The notes below the pieces were generated by a model. It was not told the DNA's origin and searched no databases. It worked only from the letters and a program-made list of their open reading frames with translations. The translations under genes were made by a program, and so were the position numbers. From Membranipora membranacea (Eukaryota; Bryozoa; Gymnolaemata; Cheilostomatida; Membraniporidae), in the NCBI GenBank assembly GCA_914767715.1, contig OU612074.1, forward strand, positions 22,618,062 to 22,678,061: a DNA stretch of 60,000 nucleotides. The letters are read 5' to 3'. Shown in pieces: positions 22,558 through 34,500 of the stretch; position 1 is the first letter of the stretch; every line of letters begins with the position of its first letter.

Positions 22558-25500
22558 GTAAGTAAAGTCTTAAAAACCACACTACCGCTGAGTTGTCTGA
22601 CCTCAAGGCGAATGTGACTGAGAGTTATTGACTTTACTGTTTAATTAACAAATAACAAGTGACGAATAAATATTACCATCTGAAGCTGCTCAAACTCTTT
22701 GATACAGGCAGTGTTTTCCAGAACTGTTTTGAGAAAATAAAAAACTATCCTCAGTATAACGGCAAAATCAGGTATATCTCTATTGGAAATGTGAAGCTGT
22801 AAACTGGCCGATCAGCTAATGGAAATTATTTCCACCTAAAGCAAACTCATTAGAAGTAAACTTTTTTCATTTGATGATTGTAGAAAGTTTGTCAAGCTTA
22901 GACAGTAACATGACAGTCGATTGGTTACATTGCTTGTTGTGATGTGAGAATGCCCTAAAGACAAAATATCTCCTATGTCTACTATGTGTGAAAGCGTTTT
23001 AATTGATCGTTTCTGTTTAATTTGAATCCTGTTAATATGAAGTTCCTGTTTATTCAAACACCTGAATGTGGTCAGAGCTCAGCCCATGGTTATAACACCC
23101 TGTAAATTCAAAAAGTTGTAATTGTAAATTGATGTTGTCTTCTCTGACCAAGGAAGAAAGTAACTCCATATTCAGATTTCCATTACCACTTGCATAGCAC
23201 AATACAACAAATAAAATGTTTATGTTGAAAAAGAATTCTTTATATCAAATCCCTGAAATATGCCCTACATCAGATGAAAATTTTTTGTAATAAGAACATT
23301 TCATATATTAGAAACAATTTCCCGGTCCCCTGGAGTCTGGAATATATTTGTACTTATATGTTTGTGTTTTCCCTCAGCATGTGATGGAAATAAGGTTAGG
23401 TGTCCCACTGGCAACGATTGTACTTGGGAAGACTGGATTTGTGATGGTGTTGTTGATTGTCAGGATGGCAGTGATGAGGTATGTGGGTAATACAAAATTA
23501 ATAATCAACATTATTATGCTTGATCGTCAGCATGGTGAGTGTGAAACAACTGTCACAGGTGACCGACAGTGCTATTGTGTCTAATATTCATCGAAATTGA
23601 AATGATCTATAGCTACAATTCTCTGAAACGCACTGTGATACGATATTATTATTACTACTAGACTAAAACGTATCGTTACCTGGCCTTTCTTGGCAAACTT
23701 TGTTGGTGGGGGACAAAGCTAGTTGACTTTTGCTTTTGCATTGTTGAGAAGGGATATATACACTCCTAAATTAGGGACAGAACTGTTTTCTATTTTGAGA
23801 AAAACTGGATTGGAAAATGGAAATCCCAGGGTTTTAGGAGAGATTACTCCCCAGTTTTAAAAGAGGAAACTCTCTCCTCAACACTTCGTAACCAAGAGTC
23901 TAAACAATTTTGTTGCTAACCCCACTCCCCCCCCCCAACAAAGCTTGTCAATGCAGGCTAACCATAACCATTAACTCAGTCTATCTCATGCCAAGTCCAA
24001 AGTTTATTTTGTTCATGGCTATGTAAAGATTGTCATTTTCAGACTTCAACCAGCTGTGACGTAGTCAATCTGATCTGATTGGCTGGTGAGAGGGTATTTC
24101 CCACTAAACAGCCAATCAGATCAGATACAACATGTTGGCTTTCAGTATTCCTTGAATGTAACTGATTTTGCTTACTACAACTGCAATCTTTCTTAGTTTC
24201 AGACAAACTGTAATTATACTACCACAAGTACTCCATCGAGCTCATCATACTCAGGTAAGTTGCTAACTGATCTAAACTTGAAGCCAGAGCTGTAAACTAA
24301 TCACAAATATCTTGGAAGATATTCATGACCATCTGAGTTTTCCTCAAACCAGACAATTTTCAAATGTTCATTGTCCACAGAAGTATCACTGCAGACAAAC
24401 GCTTCAATTAACATCTTTGTTTTATCTTTAGCAACAGGACCAGCATCGGCTTCGACAACAACAACCACTGGGACAGCAACAACCACTGGGACAACAACAA
24501 CCACTGGGACAACAACAACCACTGAGCCAACAACAGAAAGTAAGTATACCAAACATATTCTTTTGTTTGAATCAAAGAGCTCTGAGCTCCTCCATGAGCC
24601 TTCTTTACAGGGATGATAGCTGGCAGCTCAAGCAATCTTGGTCGCTCAGATGTCAGATAAATTAGTCAGAAAATTCTTTTATTGATGCTTCCGTTGGAAG
24701 CAACAAAAATCCTGCGTTCTGTGCCAATGACACAAAGCAGAGATTAATTTCATTAATCAGACTAACAATTCTGTCCAATTTATTTCTATAGTAGATGTAG
24801 AAGTAATAATGTTATATGAGTTATATGAAAGATTTGGGATCGGCTGAGGCTGCTTACAATTGTTTATTGGGTGTAATCATTAGTTTTATATACCAAGACT
24901 GTATTATGGTTCAATCAGTGGTCTAAGTGGACTTTTTTCTTTGTCGGTGCTCTTCTCTATTGGTTAAAAATCAATTTTGTGAGCTTTTTGCAATTTCAAG
25001 ATCAAATAATGCAGAAATATGGATCTCTAATAGTATGATTGATATCTGATCAAAAGAAACATCTTCACAATGTTTTTGCACAAAATACAGCGGAAACTAA
25101 AGTTTCCCTCTATATTTCTTTGTGAGAACTCAGTTCCCACCAGTTCCCACTCACTCAGAACACTGGGTTCAATCGCAAATCATGAAACTAATCATAACAT
25201 GCAAGAAACAATTGATTGTGGTAAGAGTGCCTTTTATTATATTCAAACATAGTAAGGTGGCTATTTGAATTATATTCCTACATAGTAAGGTGGCTATTTG
25301 AATTATATTCCTTCATAGTAGGGTTGCTATTTGAATGTCTCTGTAGGGCTTCTTCGCATAAGGCATGCAACAATTTAAACAAATATTTGAAAAAGCTGCT
25401 GCCTTTTTATTACCAAGGATCATGAAAATAAATATGGTTTTATAATGTGAGGCTCTGTATCTTGTAAGGATAAAAAACATCACGTTGTCTTTGCAGGCGA

Positions 25501-28500
25501 TGCAGCATGTAACGGTGGAGAATTCTCTGGGTATAATGGAACGCTGACATCACCCAACTACCCTAACAACTATCTCAACTATATCAGCTGTGGATATAAC
25601 TTAACTGTACCATCCAACCTGTATGCAGTGCTTCATTTTACAACATTCGATACGGAGAGCTGTTGTGACTCTCTGTTCGTAAGTATTAAACAAGCCAAAA
25701 TGCATTAATCTGTTCAGCAACGTCTGCAGTGAGATATTTGTATACTGTTAAAGACTCCTCTGAGGAAATAAAAGTTCCTATTTGAGAAGGAAGTCACAAA
25801 ACCAATTTAATAAATAATATGCTTAAAGGGCAACCAAGGTTTCGCAGCAGTGCATTAGTGGGTAGTAAATAATGTGCTAGGCAGCATCAGCTTTGTGCAT
25901 TACGCGGCGCAAAACTCAAAGTAGTTGCTGACTCTAAGCTGGGTAAAACCTCAGTTTAGGGGAGGGTCCAAGACATTGCTGTAATAATGATAGAGCACAG
26001 GCTAAATAACGACAGGAACAGGAAACTGCTCTGTGGTATTCTATTTTAGCTGAGTTTGAGTACCTGGTGGATGAATTGTTTCACAAGAATTCTGACTGAA
26101 TAATAATCAGAGTTAGATTTTGTCGTTTTCCCGATGCAGAAGGTGCAATCTGCTATCGATCGATGAGACCTTGTTTGGAACCTTGGTTGCCCTTTAATGC
26201 ATAGAACTCAAGGGCCGCATAGACATTGTGTGATTGAGTTGTGATTTGATCACTACAAGCATGAATTACCATCATACAATTTCATATGGTGGCGAAATCT
26301 GTCCAGGAAGGTGAATCGATATGAGTTGCAAAATTTACTCAGTCCTGGAAAAAAACATCTCGTTTCACTTTCAATGTGGTGCAAAATGTTTGACATGTCC
26401 GGGTACATTAAGTTAAGTTAAGTTGTAAGAGATTTTATTTTCGTACGTCATGATCGTTTAACTCCGGTTCACGTTAATGTTTAAAGTGACCAACAATGAG
26501 AAACGTAAAAGCCACGACATTTTTATGTACTGGGAGAAGACAACTACGCTAAATATTTGCTTTACGCCTGCCATATGTAATATTTTATTAATTATATTAC
26601 TGTCCATTGGTTTTTGACAAAAGAATCAAACAGAACAATGTTTATTTTGTTCTTAAAAGCTGTTGTATACAATACTCTAAACAATTGTTGTAGATTTATG
26701 ATCCACATTCCGGAGGCCTTATTGCAGATCTACAAGGTTATTATAACGATCACACAGTTTATACACAGACTAACCAGATATTTATATACTTTTACACTGA
26801 TGATAGCATCACCAAAAATGGCTGGAGTATGGATTGGTCATCCGGTGAGATTTGATAGGAAATTATTTACAATGTAAAGATATACAATGTGTTCAAGGAA
26901 TCCAATAACTGATAGATATGGGGGTTATGACACATACCGGGTGTTATGAACTCATAGTCCTTTGCGTCACATGACCCTGAAATCCAATATGGCTTCCATT
27001 AACTGATAGATAGGAGTTTATGATACATACCGATACAAATGGCTTCTGGGAGTGGCTGCTGATCAACAGGTTTTATAATGTGATACATTTAAAACTCGGG
27101 ATACATTGGACGTGCCATATACTTAATCTTATTATACTAAAAATTTTGTTGTCACATGACCTTAATAATGATCTCTATGTTTTTTCTTTGGCAACAGAAC
27201 CAGCATCAACTTTAACAACAACATCAGCTGGGGCAACAACATCAGCTGGGGCAACAACATCAGCTGGGGCAACAACATCAGCTGGGGCAACAACATCAGC
27301 TGGGGCAACAACATCAGCTGGGGCAACAACATCAGCTGGGGCAACAACTTCAGCTGGGGCAACAACATCAGCTGGGGCAACAACATCAGCTGGGGCAACA
27401 ACATCAGCTGGGGCAACAACATCAGCTGGGGCAACAACATCAGCTGGGGCAACAACATCAGCTGGGGCAACAACATCAGCTGGGGCAACAACATCAGCTG
27501 GTCCAACAACCTCTGCCGGTCCAACAACCACAACGATGCCAACCACAACACTGTCAGCAACCACTTCTAGTCCAACAACCACATCGACTACTACAGGGCC
27601 AACAACCACAATGATTCCATCCACAACATTGTCAACCACTTCTAAGCTAACTACCATAGCTGGTAAAACATCTACAGCGATGCCAACCACAACACGGTCA
27701 GGTACTACAGGGCCAACAACCCAGGTTGATACAACAACCTCAGCTAGTTCAATGACGACCACAGCACAAACCAAAGTTCCAACGTCAACAAAACGGTCCA
27801 CCACAACGAACCCAGTAACAACTGTGCCAACAGCAGCAGAACAAACAACAGCAAACCAATCGACAACAGCTAAAGGTTAATGCATTAATACAGTCAACAA
27901 TATTCATTTTAATTGAAAAGTATGTCATGCAGCCTGAACTCACATTAAATAATGGGAGACATTTTCATTTATTTTTAATGTGAAAGTCAGAAGATGATAG
28001 ACCAATTAACCAGAGGTATAATTGAACATGACTGTGGACTTAAATGAGGTGATCTGGTAAGAATCACTATTGATCTGACATTTGAGTACCTATGCTACTT
28101 TTTAAAAATGAAGGCGCATACATTCAATTATTGATGAATAGATGAAGATCAGTAATTTTTTTAGGCAACACCATGTTTAAACCCCTCAGACTGTAATAAT
28201 AGTCAAGTGACCCACATTAAAATCTCCAACTTCGCTTTGGTTATAATTTAGAAAATGACAGTGATTTTCATATGCTGCAGTTACTTTGCCAGTATCATGG
28301 GTACTGTTGAATTGGAAATGACATCTGATTGTGTCGGCTCGTTTCAGTTGAAGATATTACAACAGAGGTTACAACACCATCATATGATGAAATCTATGCA
28401 GATTTGGTAAGATTTAGTTGTATTTTAACCTAAGTGCTTCTCTAGTACACTGATTTTTTACCAATTTTTAAGGTGCTTTCTCTCAATCTTCTAAATCCTT

Positions 28501-31500
28501 CATTATCAGCGATTAATCACCAGTATAGCAATCACTGTGGGAACAGAAAATTCAATAATCTAAGGATTATTCCCTATAGTTAGAGCATAAAAGCGCTAGA
28601 ATTCTCTTTCACATCGAAGCAACCTTTGAATAAGCCAATCAATCAAGGCATAAATCAGGTCACAGTCTTATCAATCATCATAGCTAAGCACACTTTTCGC
28701 TATAGAAGTCCAGCTTAAGGGACTGCTACACAGGTCGATGCTTGGCATTTATTAGCATCGACATAGGCTACGATGGGATCGACCTGTGCTCAACGATGTG
28801 CATCGTATGCATCTATAGGCAACACCGGTCTGTTGGTGTTTCAGTCGACTTAGTAGGTCGATCTTCCTCTCATTGGCTGATGGGATTATAGCAGTAACGG
28901 CCAAATGTTAGTGGTCCCATGATACTCACATTATATGTCATAAACTGAAATCATGTATCATTATTGTCTGTGATTGGTTAATAGTGAGCCATGATTGTTA
29001 AATGGCCATACCGTGATATATAATCAGTCGACCAAAACGTTGGCTGCATTTGCACATGTAGCACATGTTACGATGTTAGCATCGAGCACAGGTTGTTCGT
29101 AAGATGCAAAGCATTGGCCCATGTAGCATGTCCTTTAGGCTAATGTTTCTGTTCGTTCTGAACCATTTTCAGGAATTGGAAGACCCGGAAAATGTGACTG
29201 TGAAGGAACTCACAGATGTACTTGACTCGGAACTAGATGCAAGTGCAACGCTCCCAGTTGATAAGCTGCATGACTTTGCCTCAGTCCTCTTACACAGTTC
29301 ATCAAAAACTGATGATGTTGAAGACCTGGTACGTAGCATATTAAACACTGATACGTCAGCATTGAAATGTCTTATTTGAAGGTAAAAAGTAGAATATAAA
29401 TAAACATGTTATAAATTAATAATATATAGTATACAATAATCAAAACTTGTTGTTTATTTGTAATCATTGGTAAATATTGCATTATACATGTATAATTATA
29501 GAATAAAGCTCTGGAGACAAGCACAAAGATATTCGACAAGATAGGAAACGCCACCAAAGATGAACTGAGAAACCTAGGTAAAGCAGTAGTTGGTGTGGTA
29601 GCTAACGCTCTGGAGGCATCTGCTGCCGGATCAGAAGAGGATAACACTGGGAGTTCCAGTGCTGACTCTGCTCAGGTAAGATTTAATTTTGAATGGTGCA
29701 TATGATTTTGCAGTTACCTACCTAAAATATTATCCCTGCCCTCTTCCAATTTATGTCATTGTGGGGTTTTACTGATCTTGCGCTACTGACTAAAAGTTCT
29801 ATTATTATCAAAGGTCAGGATTATTTGTTAGAATGTTAAGAAACCTTTCCTCATTATTAGGCTGAGAATCTTGTTAAAGACAGTCAAAATGTGTTGGATA
29901 CTGTGGCAGCAGCAATAACCGGGGCATTGGAACCTGGTGATAGTGTCCAGCTAGTGACAGGGTCATTAGGTATGGCTGTCGCCAAACAGGACCAGGCGGG
30001 GACACCAATGTATGCAGGATTTGCAACTGTGGAACTAGAAGAAACACCAGCAACAGCGCTTCCCATCCAAGTAGGTTATTGTGAACACGAAACAGGGATT
30101 TATGGCCATGTTTATGACAAAACAGAGGGTGCACTGCCCCTAATGAGGGACGCAAGTTGCCCAATTTTCTCGTACTGAGAGTGTGATACAGCCTAGACAA
30201 CTAGAATGCATCTTAGAGGTGAGGCCATGGTGGACCTCCTAATCGTGAGTGTTCAGCAAGCTGCCAGAAACTGAACCAATCACTAATCGCCCATTGGCAG
30301 TAACACTTTGATCTTAGCCAATAGGCTGAGAAGCGATCAAACAGAAATTTATGTCTGTTTAGGCTAATGTGGATTTGTCTTAACCCAAATGCTCAGGTTA
30401 TACATTGCATAAACTATCGGACTAGGTGTGAGTTTCATTTATTTTCTGTCAGGCATTGTCCTACGCTGAAGATCCATATGCAAGCTATGCCACAAATGAG
30501 GATAATTTCACAAGTGGAGCCTCACCTGTAGGTATGAAGATTGTAGGCTCTGCTGACACAGTATCGTACAAAGCAGCATCAAAGGCTACCTTATTTATCC
30601 CTTCAGAAAGTTACAATGTCACAGAAGATGGTGTGATCACCACCTACCTTATAGAAGATCCTGATTCCTTTCTGAAGGTCAGTGAAGTTTTAGTGAGTTG
30701 TAGAACATCTTTGTTTCCTCTGTGATTACCTTAAAAGTCGTGTATCAAGCAACCACGGCTCGGTGACGCCTCAATAGCACTCTGCCACCACAGTGGAAAC
30801 AAACTAGTTCTAAGTCAGATGAGCGGCGGGTAAGAATCAACTATTGATCTCATTCGCATCTGATTACTTACATTTTACTCTTCATTCACCGAAGCAGCAA
30901 TACACTGTGTGTATGATCACTATTGATTCCATATAAGTGTGCTAAGTTTTAGCTGTCTCTGCTTAAAGATATTCCTTACCCTTCCTGGAGAGGCTGACTC
31001 ATACACCATCAGATGTGCCATGAACCATACACCTTCAGAAGATAACCATACAGTCGAAATCTACATCGTAGAGCAGCTAAATGTCACCAAGAATGAGCTG
31101 AATGCTACAATCAAATATGATAATGCAACTGGTATAGTGATTTGTGAATCTCGACAATTTGTTTACCTCTATAAATTAGTAGTCAATTATCTCCTATGCA
31201 AAAGATTAATGGTTCATATTACTAAAAAAGTGTCGCTTAGCATGTGAAGTTATGCATAAATACTTGTACTTGTGTGACAACGATTTCAATACACATGACA
31301 AACACTCCTAGCTTTGCTTCTGCAACTAACTCTTAACAACATGCTAGGTTATTTATACTATGCACTCTATTTTTGACTCTATTGAAAAAAACTACTTAAT
31401 CTGGCCTGTATTGCCTTGGCTGGTTACTTTCTAGACCCAAGAAATGCCATAGCATAAACATGTCAAATCATTTTCCCTTTATTCATGACCCATTTTAACG

Positions 31501-34500
31501 ACCTTTGTAGTTGGCCATTTTAATGCAAAGCTTTTTTTTTGTAGTTGTTTGATTTTAACAGTAATGATACAGAATGCAATATGAAATCAATCAACGTTTA
31601 ATCATCATTTTAATCATAATCTTACCAGCTTGAACTTTTCAGATGCTTTGGCAATATTCATACATGGAAGGAAGATAGGAGACCTGGGTCTGTTGTATGT
31701 CAAACTTACAGCCAATGAAACCATCGCTGCTGCGACCGGCAGCACAACAAGAAGAAAAAGAGCTTCAGGCAGCCGATACTCTTCAGGAGCAGCTGTCTAC
31801 TCTCCCAGAGTATGGAATGAAACAGCTAAGGAGTGGATGCCCAGTTCCCAAGTTGAGGTAAGAAGAGGATAATACCCTCTATGTAGGGGATGGCTCAAGT
31901 AAATGAGCGATTTACAATAGGTGAGAATAGGGTATGGGAACACCTGCAGAAAGAGAGCAGCTTCATGATTCTGGATATCAAGAAATGGAAGTTCCCTAGG
32001 GTGTAGCTCTTAATATTCCATAAAAAGATTAATTTTAAGTAACACTGCAAATAAATTGCACAGGTGCTATTTAAATACAAATACAAAATGATTAATCATT
32101 TTATATCACTGTAGTAACTCTCTTCTTTGAATTCCACTGTCTAATGTCTATTCATGCAGATTGATCCAGACTCCACAGGAGAGAAAGTAGTATTTAAGTC
32201 TAACTTTATGGGCTCTATGACTGCTGGTTTGGCCATTCCACCCAATAAGATTGACTTTGACAACGTGTTCGACGATCTTGGAGCGAAGACTGCAGAGAAT
32301 CCATATGTGCTAATAGTCGTGTGTCTCATTGCTGGACTTTACTTTGTACTGTTTATTCCGATCGCTCGAATGGATCGGAGGGATTATCGAATGGTGAGTA
32401 GTATTCTGTGATTTAATGTATAATTATGCACTGATGATCATTGACTACAATTACTTCTCTGGAATTGGACATGAAAATTTTGTAATGTTGAGTTTAAGTA
32501 CAGCCCCAATAGACTTAACAGAGACAAAGAAGCAGTATTCACTACTTGTGTTCCTTTGCATCTCATTAGTTTTTTTCTGATTACAGTGGGAGTTTCTACC
32601 TATCCTGCACAACAAGGCTGAGGATCGCTATGTGTATCAGCTTTCTATCGCAGTCAACCCAAAATCTAGTAAAGAATTTAACACAGATGTTTTCTGTGTG
32701 CTTTATGGAATAAAAGGAAAAACAACTCCAAAAACCCTGGAAGATGGGAAAAGACAAGTAAGTCGTATTTCAATTCTTTTCATGAAGGAATTCAAGTAGA
32801 ACTATCTAAAGCTCACAACAGGAATGGTTTTTGCACACCCCTTTAATAAATTGACCATCAATTAAAGACTTAGTTTGAGGCTGCTCTTTTGTATCACATC
32901 TTATTCTCCATATTTAATTCTATCATGTGAGCGATTTTCAGCTTTAGAATCCAAATATTGAGGAAGTTATGGCCTCTCAAACTTCCAGGGTAATTGCCTT
33001 CAATCGGCATTCGGAATATGCGGATGTTTCTCCTGGGGTACGTCACAACCATAGACATGTGTTTTGTCTAAAACACTAATAATCACACAGATAAGGTGAT
33101 GATTAAAATTCCGAACTGGGTGGGATTCGAACCCGGTTACACATGCCTATAGGCAACTCGCGCTACTTGGACCAACTAGGTTAGCCTGTAGACAATATAG
33201 CTCAGTGTTAGCGGCGTTGCCTGCAAATCCATATAGACCTGGGTTCGAGACCATTACATAGCTGAACATTTTGATCATCAACATATTTATTAGTGTATCG
33301 TAATAAGTAGGATGGTTGTGACGTACCATAGGGATTGCCGGCTGATTCTTACTGCCGATAAATTGCCGTCACCTTGGATGTTTGAGAGGCCATAACTTCC
33401 TCAATATTTGAATTCTTAAGCTGAAAATTGCGCACATGATAGAATAAAATGTGGAGAATAAGATGTGATACAAAAGAGCAGCCTCAAACTAAGTCTTTAA
33501 GGCATTTTTCTCATGCTATAGAAGTTGCCGTTATCTTTTATTTTTCTCAAATCTGAATAATAAACATCAAACAACAGAATAACATTAGCAGAGTTAAGCT
33601 ATCGAAATCTGTTCTCTTCTCTATCTTAGCTAGGTTGATAACACACTCAAATTTTTCTGTAATGCTGTAGGGTTTCCGACCTGGATGTCCTACAAACCTA
33701 ACACTGACTTGTCAGGAGGATATAGGGGCCATCACTCATGTACATCTGTGGACAAGAGCTAGAGATGAGAGAGATAGTCTCTTTGTAGATTGCATCACTG
33801 TGGCTGATCCTGAACTTAACAAGACGTAAGTCACTAAGAATTTAATTTGTTGTGGTGAATTGCCCTAATTAGTCAACGGATTTTTCGATCACTTTCTTTA
33901 AACCTAATAATTATTACATAATTGCAAATAATGCATTGTTTAGGAAAGTGCACTAATAGCCATTGTGTTGGTTTTGATATGATTGGTTGTCGGGTGGAAA
34001 GAGAGCCAATGCCATGGTTACAAATCCTACGCACTCTATATATGACAGTATTTTCAGGGAATTACTATCTGACCTGGCATTGGCTCCCATTCAACAACCC
34101 GCCAGTTATTCAAAACCAACATATTGGCTGGTGCACTGTGTGTCGTTGGCTGGTGCACTGTGTGTCGTTGGCTGGTGCACTGTGTGTCGTTGGCTGGTGC
34201 ACTGTGTGTCGTTGGCTGGTGCACTGTGTGTCGTTGGCTGGTGCACTGTGTGTCGTTGGCTGGTGCACTGTGTGTCGTTGGCTGGTGCACTGTGTGTCGT
34301 TGGCTGGTGCACTGTGTGTCGTTGGCTGGTGCACTGTGTGTCGTTGGCTGGTGCACTGTGTGTCGTTGCAAATTGTATCTGAGAAATCAACTTGGAGTAT
34401 TTATTGACCTGAACTGCTATCAACAGATTCGCACAAACATCCATACCACCATCGATTATTCAATTTCTTCGCTGTTATAGATATAGCTTCATGTGTAATG

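Larger units (their letters stand above)
32587..34500 (+). other. Exons 17-19 (5' part): PLAT domain
   Basis: After TM1, exon 17 begins with W and gives EDRYVYQLSIAVNPK, then FCVLYGIKGKT. Exon 18 gives LTCQEDIGAITHVHLWTRAR and VDCITVADPELNKT. This is the beta-sandwich order of a PLAT/LH2 domain (residues about 1,010-1,125). The usual HDN after the W is replaced by RAR, so a Ca-binding loop is not obvious. Human polycystin-1 PLAT binds phospholipid and has a regulatory role; the same is inferred here. Confidence 0.82.

Noticed and set aside
27162-27804. Minus-strand frames of Leu-Pro-Gln and Val-Ala-Pro repeats
   Set aside because: Antisense shadow of the Thr-rich exon 8. The plus-strand reading is fixed by splice phase and neighbours.
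32141-32329. Minus-strand frame opposite the TM1/GPS exon
   Set aside because: Shadow of exon 16, which is strongly supported by family motifs and splice sites.
33922-34480. Several overlapping frames with GALCVVGWCTVCRWLVHC-type repeats
   Set aside because: A 22-base minisatellite in intron 18 translated in successive frames. No independent coding evidence.
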